From Arthrobacter_M sp030063245 (lineage in GTDB: Bacteria; Actinomycetota; Actinomycetes; Actinomycetales; Micrococcaceae), in NCBI RefSeq assembly GCF_051131705.1, contig NZ_CP180316.1, positions 3,162,001 through 3,226,000 on the forward strand: a stretch of DNA of 64,000 nucleotides. Reading direction: 5' to 3'. Within the stretch, counting starts at the first letter, position 1. Each line of letters starts with the position of its first letter. Under the pieces are notes generated by a model, which did not search any database, was not told the DNA's origin, and was given only the letters and a program-made list of their open reading frames with translations. A program made the position numbers and the translations under genes. Below are positions 22,104 to 32,649 of this stretch, piece after piece.

Positions 22104-23107
22104 GAGGACTCCTTCGGATCGGCAGCCGCGGTTACGGATGCGCGGACGGCCGGCTCGGTGGCCGCGGCGTCTTTCACGGCCTGTACCAGCGCTTCCACAA
22201 TTCCGGCCGGCGTTGGTTTCTTCGCCGTGGCCGCGACGGCAAGGCCCAGCCGGACAGCTTCGTCACGGGTCGGTTCGCCGATGGCGACCAGCAGACATCG
22301 CTGGGGCAGCGGCGCGAGCTGGCGGGCAATGCTCCGGGCCGCGCTTGCTGACGCGGCGACGACGGCGTCAAGCCCGCCGCCGCTGATCAGCACCTTCGCT
22401 TGCGCCGGCGTCAGCGCTGGGGCGGGCGCACGGTAACTGGCCCGGCCGTCGCAGGCCGTACCGTTATTGACGAGGCCATTGACCGGCGCCGCGGCGCCTG
22501 GTTGACCGGAAGCCAGCACGGCGGTGAGCCGCTGCTCCGTCCGGGCCGGGTAGTCAACCGTCACGTATGCCGTGACCGAGTCGACCGCGGCCCCGCCCCG
22601 GCTCATGCCGGCCGCCAGGGCCGGGTCGGCGAGGTTGGAATGCGGCAGCAGGACCCGTGCCGCTCCGGCCGGCCACAAGGCCACCAGACCGGCAGCGGAC
22701 TGCACGTCCTCAGGGGCCAGCTGCACGGTAAGTCCCTCGGCCTCCAGCACCCGTCGCGACGTAGGCCCGATGGTGGCAACCCGTGTCCCGGCCGGGACCA
22801 GCGCCGGCAGCTCGGTTCCGCGTTCGGCACACCACTGCTTCAGCGCGCGCACCGTGGTAATGCTGCTGACCAATAGCCAGTCGTACTCCCCGGCCGCCAG
22901 CGCCGCGAGGCGCCCTGACAACGAGTCCTGATCGGGGGCAAGCTCAAAATCGATCAGAGGCACCAGGAACGGGACGGCCCCTTGGTCCTGCAGGGCATGT
23001 ACCAGCGCGTCCGCGCGGTCAGGGCTCCGTGTAATGGCGACCCGGAGTCCGCCCAGAGCGGAGCCGGCCGACATACCTGACCGCGGTGCCTGTTCCCGCG
23101 GAATCAT
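22100..23107 (-). CDS. hemD: uroporphyrinogen-III synthase
   Basis: 335 residues; cyclises and inverts ring D of hydroxymethylbilane. This family has low sequence identity. The call rests on the two-domain Rossmann-like pattern (LRVAITRSPDRADAL, FLVPLIDFE, DWLLVSSITTVRAL) and its position between hemC and hemB. Residues about 195-235 form a Gly/Ala/Asn-rich linker (PGAAAPVNGLVNNGTACDG) not typical of the family. ATG 23107 overlaps the hemC stop as ATGA. Confidence 0.9.
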
Positions 23108-24123
23108 TTCCCGCTGCCGGCCAGGTCGGCCAGATCCCCGGCGCCGTGGGCCAACAGTTCCTCGGCCAGATCGATGCCGAGCAGCGTGGCACCGACTTCG
23201 GTAAGGCCGTCGGTTGCCTTTTTCCGGCGCACGGATGCCGTGCCGTCCACGGCACAGACCACCGCGTCCAAATACAACATGCTGCCCTTCCGGAGCGCGA
23301 GGGCCCCGACCGGAGCACTGCAGCCGGCCTCAAGGCGCTCCAACAGAGCCCGTTCGGCAGTGACGGCGAGCCGGGTGTCGCGGTCGTCCAGCGCGGCCAA
23401 TGCCCGCGCCAACTCTCCGGGCACACCGCTGGCGGTTCCGGTCACCGGACCAAAGCTTCCGGGGGCATCGGCCCTGCGGCACTCGACGGCCAGCGCGCCC
23501 TGCCCCGCCGCCGGGAGCATGATGTCGGGACTGAAGAACTCGCTGACCACATCAAGCCTGTCGATTCGTCCAAGCCCGGCTGCCGCCAGCACGACAGCGT
23601 CCAGGTCGCCGGATTTGCCCTCCAGAATGGGTACGTCGGCGTTACCCGGCAGCCCTGCGACGCGACCCAGTCTGGTATCGACGTTGCCGCGGATATCGAC
23701 GATCTGAAGATCCGGCCGTGCGGCGCGCAGCTGGGCCGCACGGCGCGGCGAGCCTGTCCCCACCTTCGCGCCTGCGGGAAGGTCATCGAACGTCAGTCCG
23801 GCGCGCGCACACAGGGCGTCCCGGGCATCCTCACGAACGGGTATTGCCGCTAATTTGAGCCCCTCCGCGGCCCCTGTCGGGAGGTCCTTGAGCGAATGCA
23901 CGGCAACGTCGCAGCGTCCGGTCAACAGCGCGTCACGGAGCGCGGTCACAAAAACTCCGGTGCCGCCCATCTGCGACAGCGGTCCGGTCAGGACGTCGCC
24001 GTCGGTCTTTACGTGCACCAGCTCGACGGCAAAACCTCCGACGGCGGCGAGCCTGTCAGCGGTCTGCTGCGTCTGGGTCAGCGCCAGCCTGCTCGCCCGG
24101 GTGCCTACTTTTACCGTGTCCAC
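23104..24123 (-). CDS. hemC: hydroxymethylbilane synthase (porphobilinogen deaminase)
   Basis: 339 residues from GTG 24123; an in-frame TTG at 24138 would add five residues, overlap hemH and has no better ribosome-binding site. The GTG gives the usual start VKVGTRASRLALTQ. The dipyrromethane-cofactor cysteine is in EAGCSAPVG, and the catalytic Asp region is HSLKDLP. It polymerises four porphobilinogens. It begins 4 bases after the hemH stop and overlaps hemD by 4 bases. Confidence 0.95.
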   Translation of the reverse strand: MDTVKVGTRASRLALTQTQQTADRLAAVGGFAVELVHVKTDGDVLTGPLSQMGGTGVFVTALRDALLTGRCDVAVHSLKDLPTGAAEGLKLAAIPVREDARDALCARAGLTFDDLPAGAKVGTGSPRRAAQLRAARPDLQIVDIRGNVDTRLGRVAGLPGNADVPILEGKSGDLDAVVLAAAGLGRIDRLDVVSEFFSPDIMLPAAGQGALAVECRRADAPGSFGPVTGTASGVPGELARALAALDDRDTRLAVTAERALLERLEAGCSAPVGALALRKGSMLYLDAVVCAVDGTASVRRKKATDGLTEVGATLLGIDLAEELLAHGAGDLADLAGSGK

Positions 24124-24127
24124 CCGG

Positions 24128-25329
24128 CTACCGTCCAACGGTGCTGTCCGCGCCGGCGATGCTGGGCGTTTCCCCGCGGAAGTTAGCGCAGCAGCCCGGC
24201 CGGCAGACGTCGTACCACGGTCCGAGATCCGTCATGGCCGGACGGTCCGTGATGTAGTTCGCCATGGTCCGTTCGCAGATCAGATCCGCCAGACCGGCGA
24301 TGAATTTCCGGTGTGTGCCCGGTGTCGGGACGCGGTCAAAGGCCAGTCCCAGTCTTTCGCAGGTCTCTTTGGCTTCGGTGTCCAGATCCCAGACAACCTC
24401 CATGTGGTCCGTGACGAAGCCCAACGGCACTACCACCACGCCCTTGACGCCCTGCCCGGCCAGCTCGTCCAACGCATCATTGATATCCGGTTCCAGCCAC
24501 GGAACGTGCGCCGCGCCGGACCGGGACTGGTAGACGAGTGACCACGGGGTGGGTGCGGCCGCACCGGTGACGGCATCAGCCCGCTTTATTACCTCGGCTC
24601 CGTTGGCCAGGTGCTGGGCCACATAAGCGGAGCCCTCGGCAAAGCGGCGTGGCTCATCCTCGGAGCGTCCGGCCGCCTCCGCATCGCGCAATGGAATGGA
24701 GTGCGTGGAAAAAAGGACGTGCACCGGCGCATCAGGGGTGCCAGCTGCGGCCAGATCGGCACGCACCTTGGCCAGTCCCGCGGCGGTACCTTCAATAAAG
24801 GGCTCCACAAAACCGGGGTGGTCAAAATACTGGCGGACCTTGTCCACGGCCAGCCTGCCGTCGAGCCCGGTGTCGGTCAGCGCGACGCCGATGTCCTCCC
24901 GGTACTGCCGGCAGCTGGAGTAACAGGAATAGGCGCTGGTGGTGATCATCAGCAGCCGGCGGTGGCCGGCGTCGTAGGCTTCCTGCAGTGTGTCCGCGAT
25001 ATAAGGCGCCCAGTTCCGGTTGCCCCACAACACCGGCAGGCCGATGCCCCGGGAGGCGAGCTCGGCTTCCAGATCCGTTTTCAGCACGCGGTTCTGCGCG
25101 TTGATTGGGCTGATGCCGCCATTGGCGCGGTAATGCTGGCTGACCTCTTCGAGGCGCTCATCCGGAATGCCGCGTCCGCGCGTGACGTTGCGCAGGAACG
25201 GAATCACGTCATCCTGGCCTTCCGGTCCGCCGAACGAGGCGAGCAGGACGGCGTCGTAGTTCCTCGGTGCCTTCCGGCCGGCCTCGGTGACCGGATTCAC
25301 TACGGAAACGGCCCCCTTTGCCTCCTGCG

Positions 25330-25333
<4 letters not shown>
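24128..25333 (-). CDS. hemH: coproporphyrin III / protoporphyrin ferrochelatase with C-terminal Cys cluster
   Basis: 401 residues. The ferrochelatase core includes LLASFGGPEG, the iron-site His in FSTHSIPL and the acidic patch DHMEVVWDLD. Cysteines in SCYSSCR and in the C-terminal CRPGCC match the [2Fe-2S] ligand pattern known for actinobacterial ferrochelatases. Next to hemQ, the enzyme is expected to insert iron into coproporphyrin III (CpfC role). The start overlaps the hemQ stop as ATGA (25330-25333). Confidence 0.95.
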
Positions 25334-26055
<722 letters not shown>

Positions 26056-26175
26056 GGTTACCAGTTTGCCCCTCCGGACCCGAAAGTTGAAACCGACGAC
26101 CTCTACAGCCGGTAGAAGTTGCGAAACTCACAGGCCACGAAGCCTAGTGGTGGCCGTCTTCGAAGTGCGGCTGCA
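26056..26175 (-). other. hemY-hemQ spacer with inverted repeat
   Basis: 120 bases without a gene. TCTAC-N5-GTAGA forms a small perfect inverted repeat at 26102-26116, about 50 bases upstream of hemQ. It may be an operator or chance. No IdeR/DtxR-type iron box is seen. Confidence 0.35.
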
Positions 26176-27696
26176 TCAGTCCGACAGCAGGAGCGCCACC
26201 GCGGCTCGGGCATCCATCACCACGGCGGACAGGCCATTCCCGGCCAGCCAGCCGCCGAGCAGCAGCAGCCCGGGTTGCCGCCGCGCAATGGCGCGGACCT
26301 CGGCCACCTCTTTGCGGTGCCCGACGGCGGCAAACGGCAATGAACCGGGCCACCGGACCACGTCCCAGTCCACCAGCACGCCGCGGCTGACCGTCTGACT
26401 TAGCAGGGTGGACGCGTCTGCGAGTGCTGCGGCGAGCAGCTCCTCATCGGTGGCGGGTTCCGTCCCGGCGCGGCTCGGCCCGGCAGGACTCGGCATTGCG
26501 GGTTCCGTCCCGGCGCGGCCGTAGGAGAGCCGGAGGACATGCCTACCGGGGCCGGCGAGATCGGCCAGCCATTGCCACTTTGCGGTGGCATGCGTCAGCG
26601 CCTTTGCCCGGATGCCAGAGGTCTGCGGGGCCACCAGAATGCCCGTGCCGCGGGGTTTCGTGTCCAGCTCCGGCAAATCCAGCACCAGCGTCACCAACCG
26701 CACATCCGGCCCGGCAGCCGGAGCGTGTTCGGCGAGTGCGGGAACGGCTGGCCCCAGCAAACGCACAGCCGCCGGTCCGTCGGTGGCCACCACCAGAACA
26801 TCCGCCTGAGTGGTCCAGTCCCCGGCCGACACGGTCCACGCTCCTGCGGCAAACGATCTATTGGCCCCGCCCCGCGCTTTCGTAACAGATTCCGCCGGCG
26901 CATTGCGCGAAATCGCAGTCACCGGATGCCCCACATGCAGTTCCACCCCGGCCTGCCGCAAGGCCGCCGTCAGGGCGGAGACCAGCGTGAACATCCCGCC
27001 GGCAAGCCCGCCCACCGCGGATCCAGCCTTGGCGGATGCACGCTGGGCCGACACCGCGGCGGCCAGTGAACCATGCTGCAGGATCCCCTTGCGCAGCCCA
27101 GGCGCCACCACGTCCACGTCGATCAGTTCAGGATCCGCGGAATGCACGCCGCCCACCACCGGGGCCACAAGACGCTCCAGCACCTTCCGGCCCATCCTGG
27201 CCCGCACCAGCGCCGCAACGCTGCACTCTTCCGCCGTCGTCCCCACCGACGCGGGCAGCCGGGCATCCAGCGCTGCGCGCAGAGAACCGGCGAAACCGAG
27301 CGCCCGGCGGACTTCCGGCGCGTGCGGATCGGCAGGAATTCCCAGTACTCCGGTCCTGGGCAGCGGCAACGGGCCGTCCGGCAACTGCACCCAGGCGCCG
27401 GCGGGGTCGGGCGAGACGATGCTGCCGCCCAGCCCGAGGTCGGCCGCCAGGTCTGCGACCGCCGTCGAACGCGTGGCAAAAGACTCCGCGCCGCTGTCCA
27501 GCAGCAGGCCTGCCACCCCGTGCGAGCCCACGCAGCCCCCGAAGGCGTGCCCGGCTTCCAGCACGGTGACCCGATGGCCGGCCGCGGCGAGGTCACGGGC
27601 CGCCACCAGTCCGGAGATTCCGCCGCCGACGACGACCGCGCGCGGCTTCGATCGTGGACGCGGCTGCGGCCGTGACTGTGGCTCCCCTGCCGACAT
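26176..27696 (-). CDS. hemY: coproporphyrinogen/protoporphyrinogen oxidase (HemY/CgoX)
   Basis: 506 residues. The FAD-binding N-terminus reads VVVGGGISGLVAARDL, and the C-terminus has the family GWLAGNGLSAVV motif that closes the flavin site. In the HemQ context it should oxidise coproporphyrinogen III to coproporphyrin III using oxygen. ATG 27696 shares one base with the hemE stop (TGATG); a GTG one codon upstream is equally possible. A Pro/Gly/Thr-rich insertion with an internally duplicated stretch lies near bases 26450-26530. Confidence 0.95.
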   Translation of the reverse strand: MSAGEPQSRPQPRPRSKPRAVVVGGGISGLVAARDLAAAGHRVTVLEAGHAFGGCVGSHGVAGLLLDSGAESFATRSTAVADLAADLGLGGSIVSPDPAGAWVQLPDGPLPLPRTGVLGIPADPHAPEVRRALGFAGSLRAALDARLPASVGTTAEECSVAALVRARMGRKVLERLVAPVVGGVHSADPELIDVDVVAPGLRKGILQHGSLAAAVSAQRASAKAGSAVGGLAGGMFTLVSALTAALRQAGVELHVGHPVTAISRNAPAESVTKARGGANRSFAAGAWTVSAGDWTTQADVLVVATDGPAAVRLLGPAVPALAEHAPAAGPDVRLVTLVLDLPELDTKPRGTGILVAPQTSGIRAKALTHATAKWQWLADLAGPGRHVLRLSYGRAGTEPAMPSPAGPSRAGTEPATDEELLAAALADASTLLSQTVSRGVLVDWDVVRWPGSLPFAAVGHRKEVAEVRAIARRQPGLLLLGGWLAGNGLSAVVMDARAAVALLLSD

Positions 27697-28757
27697 CACG
27701 GCTGGATCGAGTGGATCAGTTCCACGACCCGGGTAAGGACGGCCGGATCCGTCTCCGGTGGCACACCGTGCCCCAGGTTCAGCACGTGCCCGGGCGCGGC
27801 GGCACCGGCAGTGATGACCTCGCGCACGTGGGCTTCGAGCACCTCCCAGGGCGCGGACAGCAGAGCCGGATCGATGTTGCCCTGCAGCGGCACCTTTCCG
27901 CCCAGCCGGCGGTTGGCTTCATCCAGCGGCAATCGGTAGTCCACCCCGATCACGTCCACCCCGACGTCGTGCATGGCCCCGAGCAGCTCGGATGTCCCCG
28001 TACCGAAGTGGATCAGCGGCGCCCCCAGATCGCGCACATGATCCAGTGCACGTGAGGACGCGGGGGCCACGTAGCGGGTGTAATCGGCCAGCCCCAGCGA
28101 ACCTGCCCAGGAGTCGAAGAGCTGGCCGGCGCTGGCCCCGGCTTCCAGCTGGGCGCGCAGGAACATCCCGGACGCGTCTGCCGCCCACCGGGTCAGTGCT
28201 TGCCAGGCAGCCGGATCCACATGCATCATGGTGCGCGGGCCCAGATGATCCCGCGAGGGTTTGCCCTCCACCATGTACGCGGCCAGCGTGAACGGCGCCC
28301 CGGCAAAGCCGACCAGCGGCGTCTTTCCGAGCTGGGCCACCGTCAGCCGGACGGCCTCGCGGATCGGCTCCAGCGCTTCGTCGGTCAGCGTGGGCAGGGC
28401 GCCCACATCCGCGGCCGTGCGGATCGGCGCATCCAGCACCGGACCCACGCCCGGGACAATGTCGACGCCGACGCCCGCCAGCTTAAGCGGGATGACGATG
28501 TCGGAGAAAAAGATGCCTGCGTCCACGTCGTGCCGCCGGACCGGCTGCACGGTGATCTCCGAGGCCAGTTCAGGGTTCAGGCAGGACTCCAGCATCGCCA
28601 CGCCCTTGCGCAGCGCCCGGTATTCAGGCAGTGAACGCCCGGCCTGGCGCATGAACCACACCGGCCGCCGCGACGGCTTCCCCCCGCGGTAGGCGGTGAT
28701 CAGCGGCGAATCGGCGGTGCGGCCATCCATCAGCGGATGTGTCTGGCTAAGTGTCAT
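27696..28757 (-). CDS. hemE: uroporphyrinogen decarboxylase
   Basis: 353 residues; converts uroporphyrinogen III to coproporphyrinogen III. The signature RPVWFMRQAGRSLPEYR is near residue 30, and the second family motif GFAGAPFTLAAYM is intact. ATG 28757 was chosen because the 54-residue upstream extension is Pro/Gly/Leu-rich repeat-derived sequence. It is the promoter-proximal gene of the hemE-Y-Q-H-C-D-B-L operon and is divergent from hemA. Confidence 0.96.
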   Translation of the reverse strand: MTLSQTHPLMDGRTADSPLITAYRGGKPSRRPVWFMRQAGRSLPEYRALRKGVAMLESCLNPELASEITVQPVRRHDVDAGIFFSDIVIPLKLAGVGVDIVPGVGPVLDAPIRTAADVGALPTLTDEALEPIREAVRLTVAQLGKTPLVGFAGAPFTLAAYMVEGKPSRDHLGPRTMMHVDPAAWQALTRWAADASGMFLRAQLEAGASAGQLFDSWAGSLGLADYTRYVAPASSRALDHVRDLGAPLIHFGTGTSELLGAMHDVGVDVIGVDYRLPLDEANRRLGGKVPLQGNIDPALLSAPWEVLEAHVREVITAGAAAPGHVLNLGHGVPPETDPAVLTRVVELIHSIQP

Positions 28758-29057
28758 GGCTCTGATTCTGCCGAAGATCTGCCCAATTGGATAACCGCAG
28801 TGCCGCTGTGCTGGTTCCGGCTCCCATCCCAACTGCCGCCCCAGGCCCAGCCCCAGCCCCAGGCCCAGGCTCCGGCTCCGGCTTCGGGGAGGCAACGGCG
28901 GCCGGTCATCCGGCCGCATGGCGTCAAAACCGCGCCAGGACCGTGCGCGGGCGCCGGGCTGTATCCGTCCGAGGTAACGAAGATCACCGGTCAGAATTCA
29001 GCTATGGCTCCCCTTGCTTGTTCTATCTGGCCAAGAAGTCGGTACTATGGAGGGGTT
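28758..29057. promoter_or_regulatory. hemE-hemA divergent promoter region with CCCAGG-type repeats
   Basis: 300 bases between divergent heme genes. Bases about 28836-28890 are an imperfect iteration of a 6-base CCCAGG/CTCCGG unit. The region must contain promoters for both directions. Near hemA, TACTAT at 29043-29048 resembles a -10 element but would leave a very short leader. No convincing -35 element or operator is seen. Confidence 0.5.
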
Positions 29058-30473
29058 GTGGTCCTATTCTCCCTTGTTGCGTCGCACGCCGATATTGACC
29101 TCGAGACAGTTGCCCGCCTGAGCGCCGGCGCCTCCGAGGTCCCTTTGTCCGTGCTCGATAGCCACCCCCAAATCCTCGGCGCGGTGGCGCTTGCGACCTG
29201 TAACCGGTATGAGATTTACGCCGAGACAAAGACGGACGACGACGTCGAAGCGGCACGTTCCGCGGTCATCAGCCGGATCAGCGAGACCAGCGGGCTCTCC
29301 GAACACACCGTCTCCCGTGCGTTCGAAACGCGCAGCGGACCGGCCGTGAGCCGGCACTTGTTTGCCGTCAGCGCGGGACTGGATTCCGCCGTCGTCGGTG
29401 AACGCGAAATTGCCGGCCAGGTCCGGCGCGCCCTGACCGGCGCCCAGCAGGATTCGACCGCCAGCCCCGCCCTGGTCCGGCTGTTTCAGTCCGCCTCCAA
29501 GGCCGCCAAAGATGTTGGCGCGCGGACCGCGCTGGGCAGCCGTGGGCTCTCCATCGTCTCGGTGGCACTGGATCTGGCTGCCGAACTCGGCGACGCACGG
29601 CCGGCCATGTCCGCCGCACGCCTTACCGCTGATGGCGGGACCCCTGCCGCTGACGGAGGGACCCATGCCGCCGGCGACTGGGTCAGCCGGGAGGGTACCG
29701 GCGGGGACTTCTCCGGCTCACGGGCCGTCATTTTCGGCACCGGAGCCTACGCCGGCGCCACCATGGCCAGGCTCACCGAACGCGGTTGCCGGGACATCTC
29801 GGTCTTCTCCTCCTCCGGCCGGGCAGCGGCTTTCGTCGCAACGCGCGGCGGGACCGCGCTGACAGCCGAGAGTCTCCAGGGCGCCGTCGCCGCCGCGGAC
29901 ATCCTGATCGGCTGCAGTGGATCGGACCATCGCGTCGACGCGGCAGAAATTGCCCGCCTGCGCCGCCGTTTGGCGCGCCCGCTGGTCATTGTTGATCTGG
30001 CGCTGACCCACGACTTCGATCCGGCCGTGGCGGAACTGGACGGCGTCGAACTGCTGACGCTCGAATCCGTCCGGCTGGCCGCACCGACGGAGCAGACGGA
30101 ATCGATGGCGCACGCCAGCAGCATCGTTGCCGAGGCCGCCCGCAGCTTCGAAGATCAGCAGAGCGTCCGCTCCATGGACAGCGCCATCGTGGCACTGCGC
30201 CGACACACCATGGGCGTGCTGGATACCGAGATCGCCCGCGTACGTGCCCAGCACGGCTGCACCGCCGCGGCAGAGGAAGTGGAATTCGCGATGCGCCGGA
30301 TGGTCAAGTCGCTGCTGCATATCCCGACGGTCCGGGCCCGCGAATTGGCGGCCGCCGGCGAGCAGGACAGCTACCTGGCCGGCCTCGAGGCTCTTTTTGG
30401 CATCACGGTGGATCAGCCGGCTGCCGTTTCTCCGCTCGAATGCCCGGTTGACCGCTCGGCCGACACGGCCTGA
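29058..30473 (+). CDS. hemA: glutamyl-tRNA reductase
   Basis: 471 residues from GTG 29058, with GGAGGGG at 29049-29055. This gives the family N-terminus (M)VLFSLVASHADIDLE. The catalytic Cys lies in LATCNRYEIYAE, and the NADPH-binding segment is VIFGTGAYAGATMA. It reduces Glu-tRNA(Glu) to glutamate-1-semialdehyde for HemL. A repeat-like insertion (TADGGTPAADGGTHAAGD and following, about residues 188-215) lies just before the NADPH domain and makes the protein longer than usual. It is the only heme gene on the plus strand here. Confidence 0.96.
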   Translation: MVLFSLVASHADIDLETVARLSAGASEVPLSVLDSHPQILGAVALATCNRYEIYAETKTDDDVEAARSAVISRISETSGLSEHTVSRAFETRSGPAVSRHLFAVSAGLDSAVVGEREIAGQVRRALTGAQQDSTASPALVRLFQSASKAAKDVGARTALGSRGLSIVSVALDLAAELGDARPAMSAARLTADGGTPAADGGTHAAGDWVSREGTGGDFSGSRAVIFGTGAYAGATMARLTERGCRDISVFSSSGRAAAFVATRGGTALTAESLQGAVAAADILIGCSGSDHRVDAAEIARLRRRLARPLVIVDLALTHDFDPAVAELDGVELLTLESVRLAAPTEQTESMAHASSIVAEAARSFEDQQSVRSMDSAIVALRRHTMGVLDTEIARVRAQHGCTAAAEEVEFAMRRMVKSLLHIPTVRARELAAAGEQDSYLAGLEALFGITVDQPAAVSPLECPVDRSADTA

Positions 30474-30752
30474 ACTCCGTCCGGTGCCCGGCCCCGCTGT
30501 ACCGGCCCACGCCTCCCCGCCGAGAACGCAGTTGCCCCGCGAAAACGCAGTTGCCCAGCACCGTTCTCGCGGTCCGGCCCCGTCCCCGCGGTCCGGCCAC
30601 AGTTTCGCAGCCCAATCCGGCGCCGTTCTCACGGCCCCGGCCGGCCTTTTCGCAGCCCAATCAGGCGCCGTTCTCATGGCCCCGGCCTCGGCCCCGCTTA
30701 CGCGGAGCGGATTGTCGCGGCTCGGCCCCGTTGTCGGGGAGCGGTGCCCCTC
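30474..30752. other. intergenic, repeat-rich
   Basis: 279 bases between hemA and the M50-like gene (convergent). Very C/G-rich with several short duplications: AACGCAGTTGCCC occurs twice near 30526-30556 and a 40-bp unit occurs twice at 30603-30687. No gene seen. Confidence 0.6.
30603..30687. repeat. two 40-bp direct repeats, 45-bp period
   Basis: The segment beginning TTTCGCAGCCCAATC at 30603 recurs at 30648 with two or three mismatches across 40 bases. It lies between convergent genes and is noncoding on both strands. Confidence 0.75.
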
Positions 30753-31487
30753 TCAGCCCGCTATCAGCACTGCGGTGACCGCGGCCCACGCGCATGCCGC
30801 GATCACCGTGCCCATCAGCAGCAGCCACACGACGGACGGAATCCCCGTCCGCCGGTACAAAAGGTACGCGTCCGAGGAAGCCAGCCGGTTCCGCCGCGTC
30901 AGGTGCACCGCGATGACGTTGAACCAGGCCAGCACGGCTCCCAGCAGCAGCGCCGCGCCGAGCACCAGCAGCACATGGCCCTGGACACGCCCGTCCGCCA
31001 GGTACAGCAGCGCCACGGATACCGCGGCGCAGACCAGCACGGCCAGGGCGCCGAACCAGTTGCGGACAAAGAGCAGGGACAGCAGCATGACAACGGCGCC
31101 CGCTAGGAGTGCCGCGCTCTGCCAGCCGGTCAACGCGGCGAGCACCAGCGCTGCGCCAACCGCGGCCGGCGCGGGATAGCCCCAGAAGCCGGACCAGACC
31201 GCCGGCCACCGTCCCCGCGCGAGGGTATGCGTCGTTCCGGACTGGTCGGACCGGATCCGAATGCCGGTCAGCCGCTGCCCGGTCAGCAGCGCGGCAAAGG
31301 CGTGGCCGAGTTCGTGGACCACCGTGACATAAATGCCGAAGTGCCGCCACACAATACCGGGGACCGCCAGTACCACGGCGGCGGCCAGAATCATTATCAG
31401 CACGGGGCCGGCGGGATCCAGCGGCGCTCCTCGGGTGATCGCACCGACCAGCGTGTCCGTCCAGCCGTCCGCGGAGAGCAGCGACAC
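30753..31487 (-). CDS. M50-like (site-2-protease type) membrane metallopeptidase
   Basis: 244 residues from GTG 31487. Residues 58-62 read HELGH inside a hydrophobic helix, and five or more further membrane helices follow, as in the M50B-like peptidases common in actinobacteria. No PDZ domain is present. The start codon directly abuts the TAG of the upstream SDR gene (31488-31490), so the two are co-translated. Its substrate is unknown. Confidence 0.85.
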   Translation of the reverse strand: MSLLSADGWTDTLVGAITRGAPLDPAGPVLIMILAAAVVLAVPGIVWRHFGIYVTVVHELGHAFAALLTGQRLTGIRIRSDQSGTTHTLARGRWPAVWSGFWGYPAPAAVGAALVLAALTGWQSAALLAGAVVMLLSLLFVRNWFGALAVLVCAAVSVALLYLADGRVQGHVLLVLGAALLLGAVLAWFNVIAVHLTRRNRLASSDAYLLYRRTGIPSVVWLLLMGTVIAACAWAAVTAVLIAG

Positions 31488-32501
31488 CTAAGCGAACACG
31501 TTAATGCCGGTGAGCTCCGCGGAAAGATCCCAGAGCCTGGCCGCGGCATCCGGGTCCACTGCGTGCGCATCGACGCCGGCCAGCCGGGACGTGGGCGAAT
31601 CCGGGTCGGTCGGCTCGGCGATATCACAGTCCTCGCAGTAGACTCCACCCATCTCCGCCAGCACGGGCGCCGTGGCGGCCCAGATGGAAGTCGCGGCGCC
31701 CTGCTCCGGTGATTTAAACCGCGGATCGACTTTGCCCTGCGCATCCAACCAACCGGCGGCAATCATCTCTTCACGGGGCAAGTGGCGCTGCAGTTCGGTC
31801 ATGATGCCGCCCGGATGTGCGGCGAAGGCCCGCACCCCCGCGCCGCGTCCGCGCCGGTCCAGCCAGACGGCAAAGAGACTGTCCGCCGTCTTGGCCTGTC
31901 CATACGCCTGCCATTTGTCATAGCCGGTGTTGAACTGCGGATCGTCGAACCGGATACCGGAGAGCTTGTGCCCGGTGGAGGACAACGCGACGACACGCGC
32001 ACCGCCGCCGGCGGTCAGGGCCGGCCACAGCAGATTGGTCAAGGTGTAATGGCCCAAAGGGTTGGTGGCGAACTGCGACTCCCAGCCCGAAACCACGCGT
32101 TTTTCCGCGCTGTCCATGATGGCCGCGTTGTTGATCAGGATGTCCAGGCTGCGCCCGGAATCCAGAAAGCGGGCGCTGAAGTCTTTTACGCTGTGCTGAT
32201 CCGCCAGATCCAGGGCATCAACGGCCACCCGGTCCGGATAAAGGCCGGCGGAGCCGAGGACCTCCTGAGCATGATCCGGCCGGCGGGCCGGAACCACCAC
32301 CCATGCACCCGCCGCGGCCAGCGCCTTCGTGGTTTCCAGCCCCAGTCCTGAATAACCGCCCGTCACCATCGCGGTGGTTCCCTCCAGGTCAAGGCCTTGA
32401 AGCACCTCCTCCGCGGTGGAGCGTGCCCCGAAGCCGGAGTTGATCTTATGCTGCAATGTCATTTGTTCTGCCGAGGTGACATGTTCTGCGGAGGTGTCCA
32501 T
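31488..32501 (-). CDS. short-chain dehydrogenase/reductase
   Basis: 337 residues. NAD(P)-binding TGGYSGLG is at 48-54, NNAA at 124-127, catalytic Ser in LSSTG (about 174), and YxxxK at Y200/K204. It belongs to the retinol-dehydrogenase/WW-oxidoreductase-like SDR group often annotated as generic oxidoreductase. ATG 32501 has AGGAAG upstream. Two cysteines in YCEDCDIAEP near the C-terminus are unusual but shared by many homologues. It forms an operon with the M50-like gene; the substrate is not predictable. Confidence 0.9.
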   Translation of the reverse strand: MDTSAEHVTSAEQMTLQHKINSGFGARSTAEEVLQGLDLEGTTAMVTGGYSGLGLETTKALAAAGAWVVVPARRPDHAQEVLGSAGLYPDRVAVDALDLADQHSVKDFSARFLDSGRSLDILINNAAIMDSAEKRVVSGWESQFATNPLGHYTLTNLLWPALTAGGGARVVALSSTGHKLSGIRFDDPQFNTGYDKWQAYGQAKTADSLFAVWLDRRGRGAGVRAFAAHPGGIMTELQRHLPREEMIAAGWLDAQGKVDPRFKSPEQGAATSIWAATAPVLAEMGGVYCEDCDIAEPTDPDSPTSRLAGVDAHAVDPDAAARLWDLSAELTGINVFA

Positions 32502-32610
32502 AAGCTCTTCCTGTTCTGGGCATCGTCGAATATGGGTGCGTATTCTGGGGCAATCGGCTCTCCCTAGCTGCAAAATGAGCACCTCAGGTCGATCGGCAGC
32601 CTGGTAACGG

Positions 32611-32649
32611 GTCAGTCAAGAGTCAGTTAGGGGTCAGTGACCGGTCAGT
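32611..32649. promoter_or_regulatory. four GTCAGT direct repeats on an 11-bp period
   Basis: GTCAGT starts at 32611, 32622, 32633 and 32644, exactly 11 bases apart, so all lie on one DNA face. The last copy overlaps the moeZ stop codon. The array is 110-150 bases upstream of the SDR start on the minus strand. The layout resembles direct-repeat boxes bound by OmpR/PhoB-type response regulators. Confidence 0.5.
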
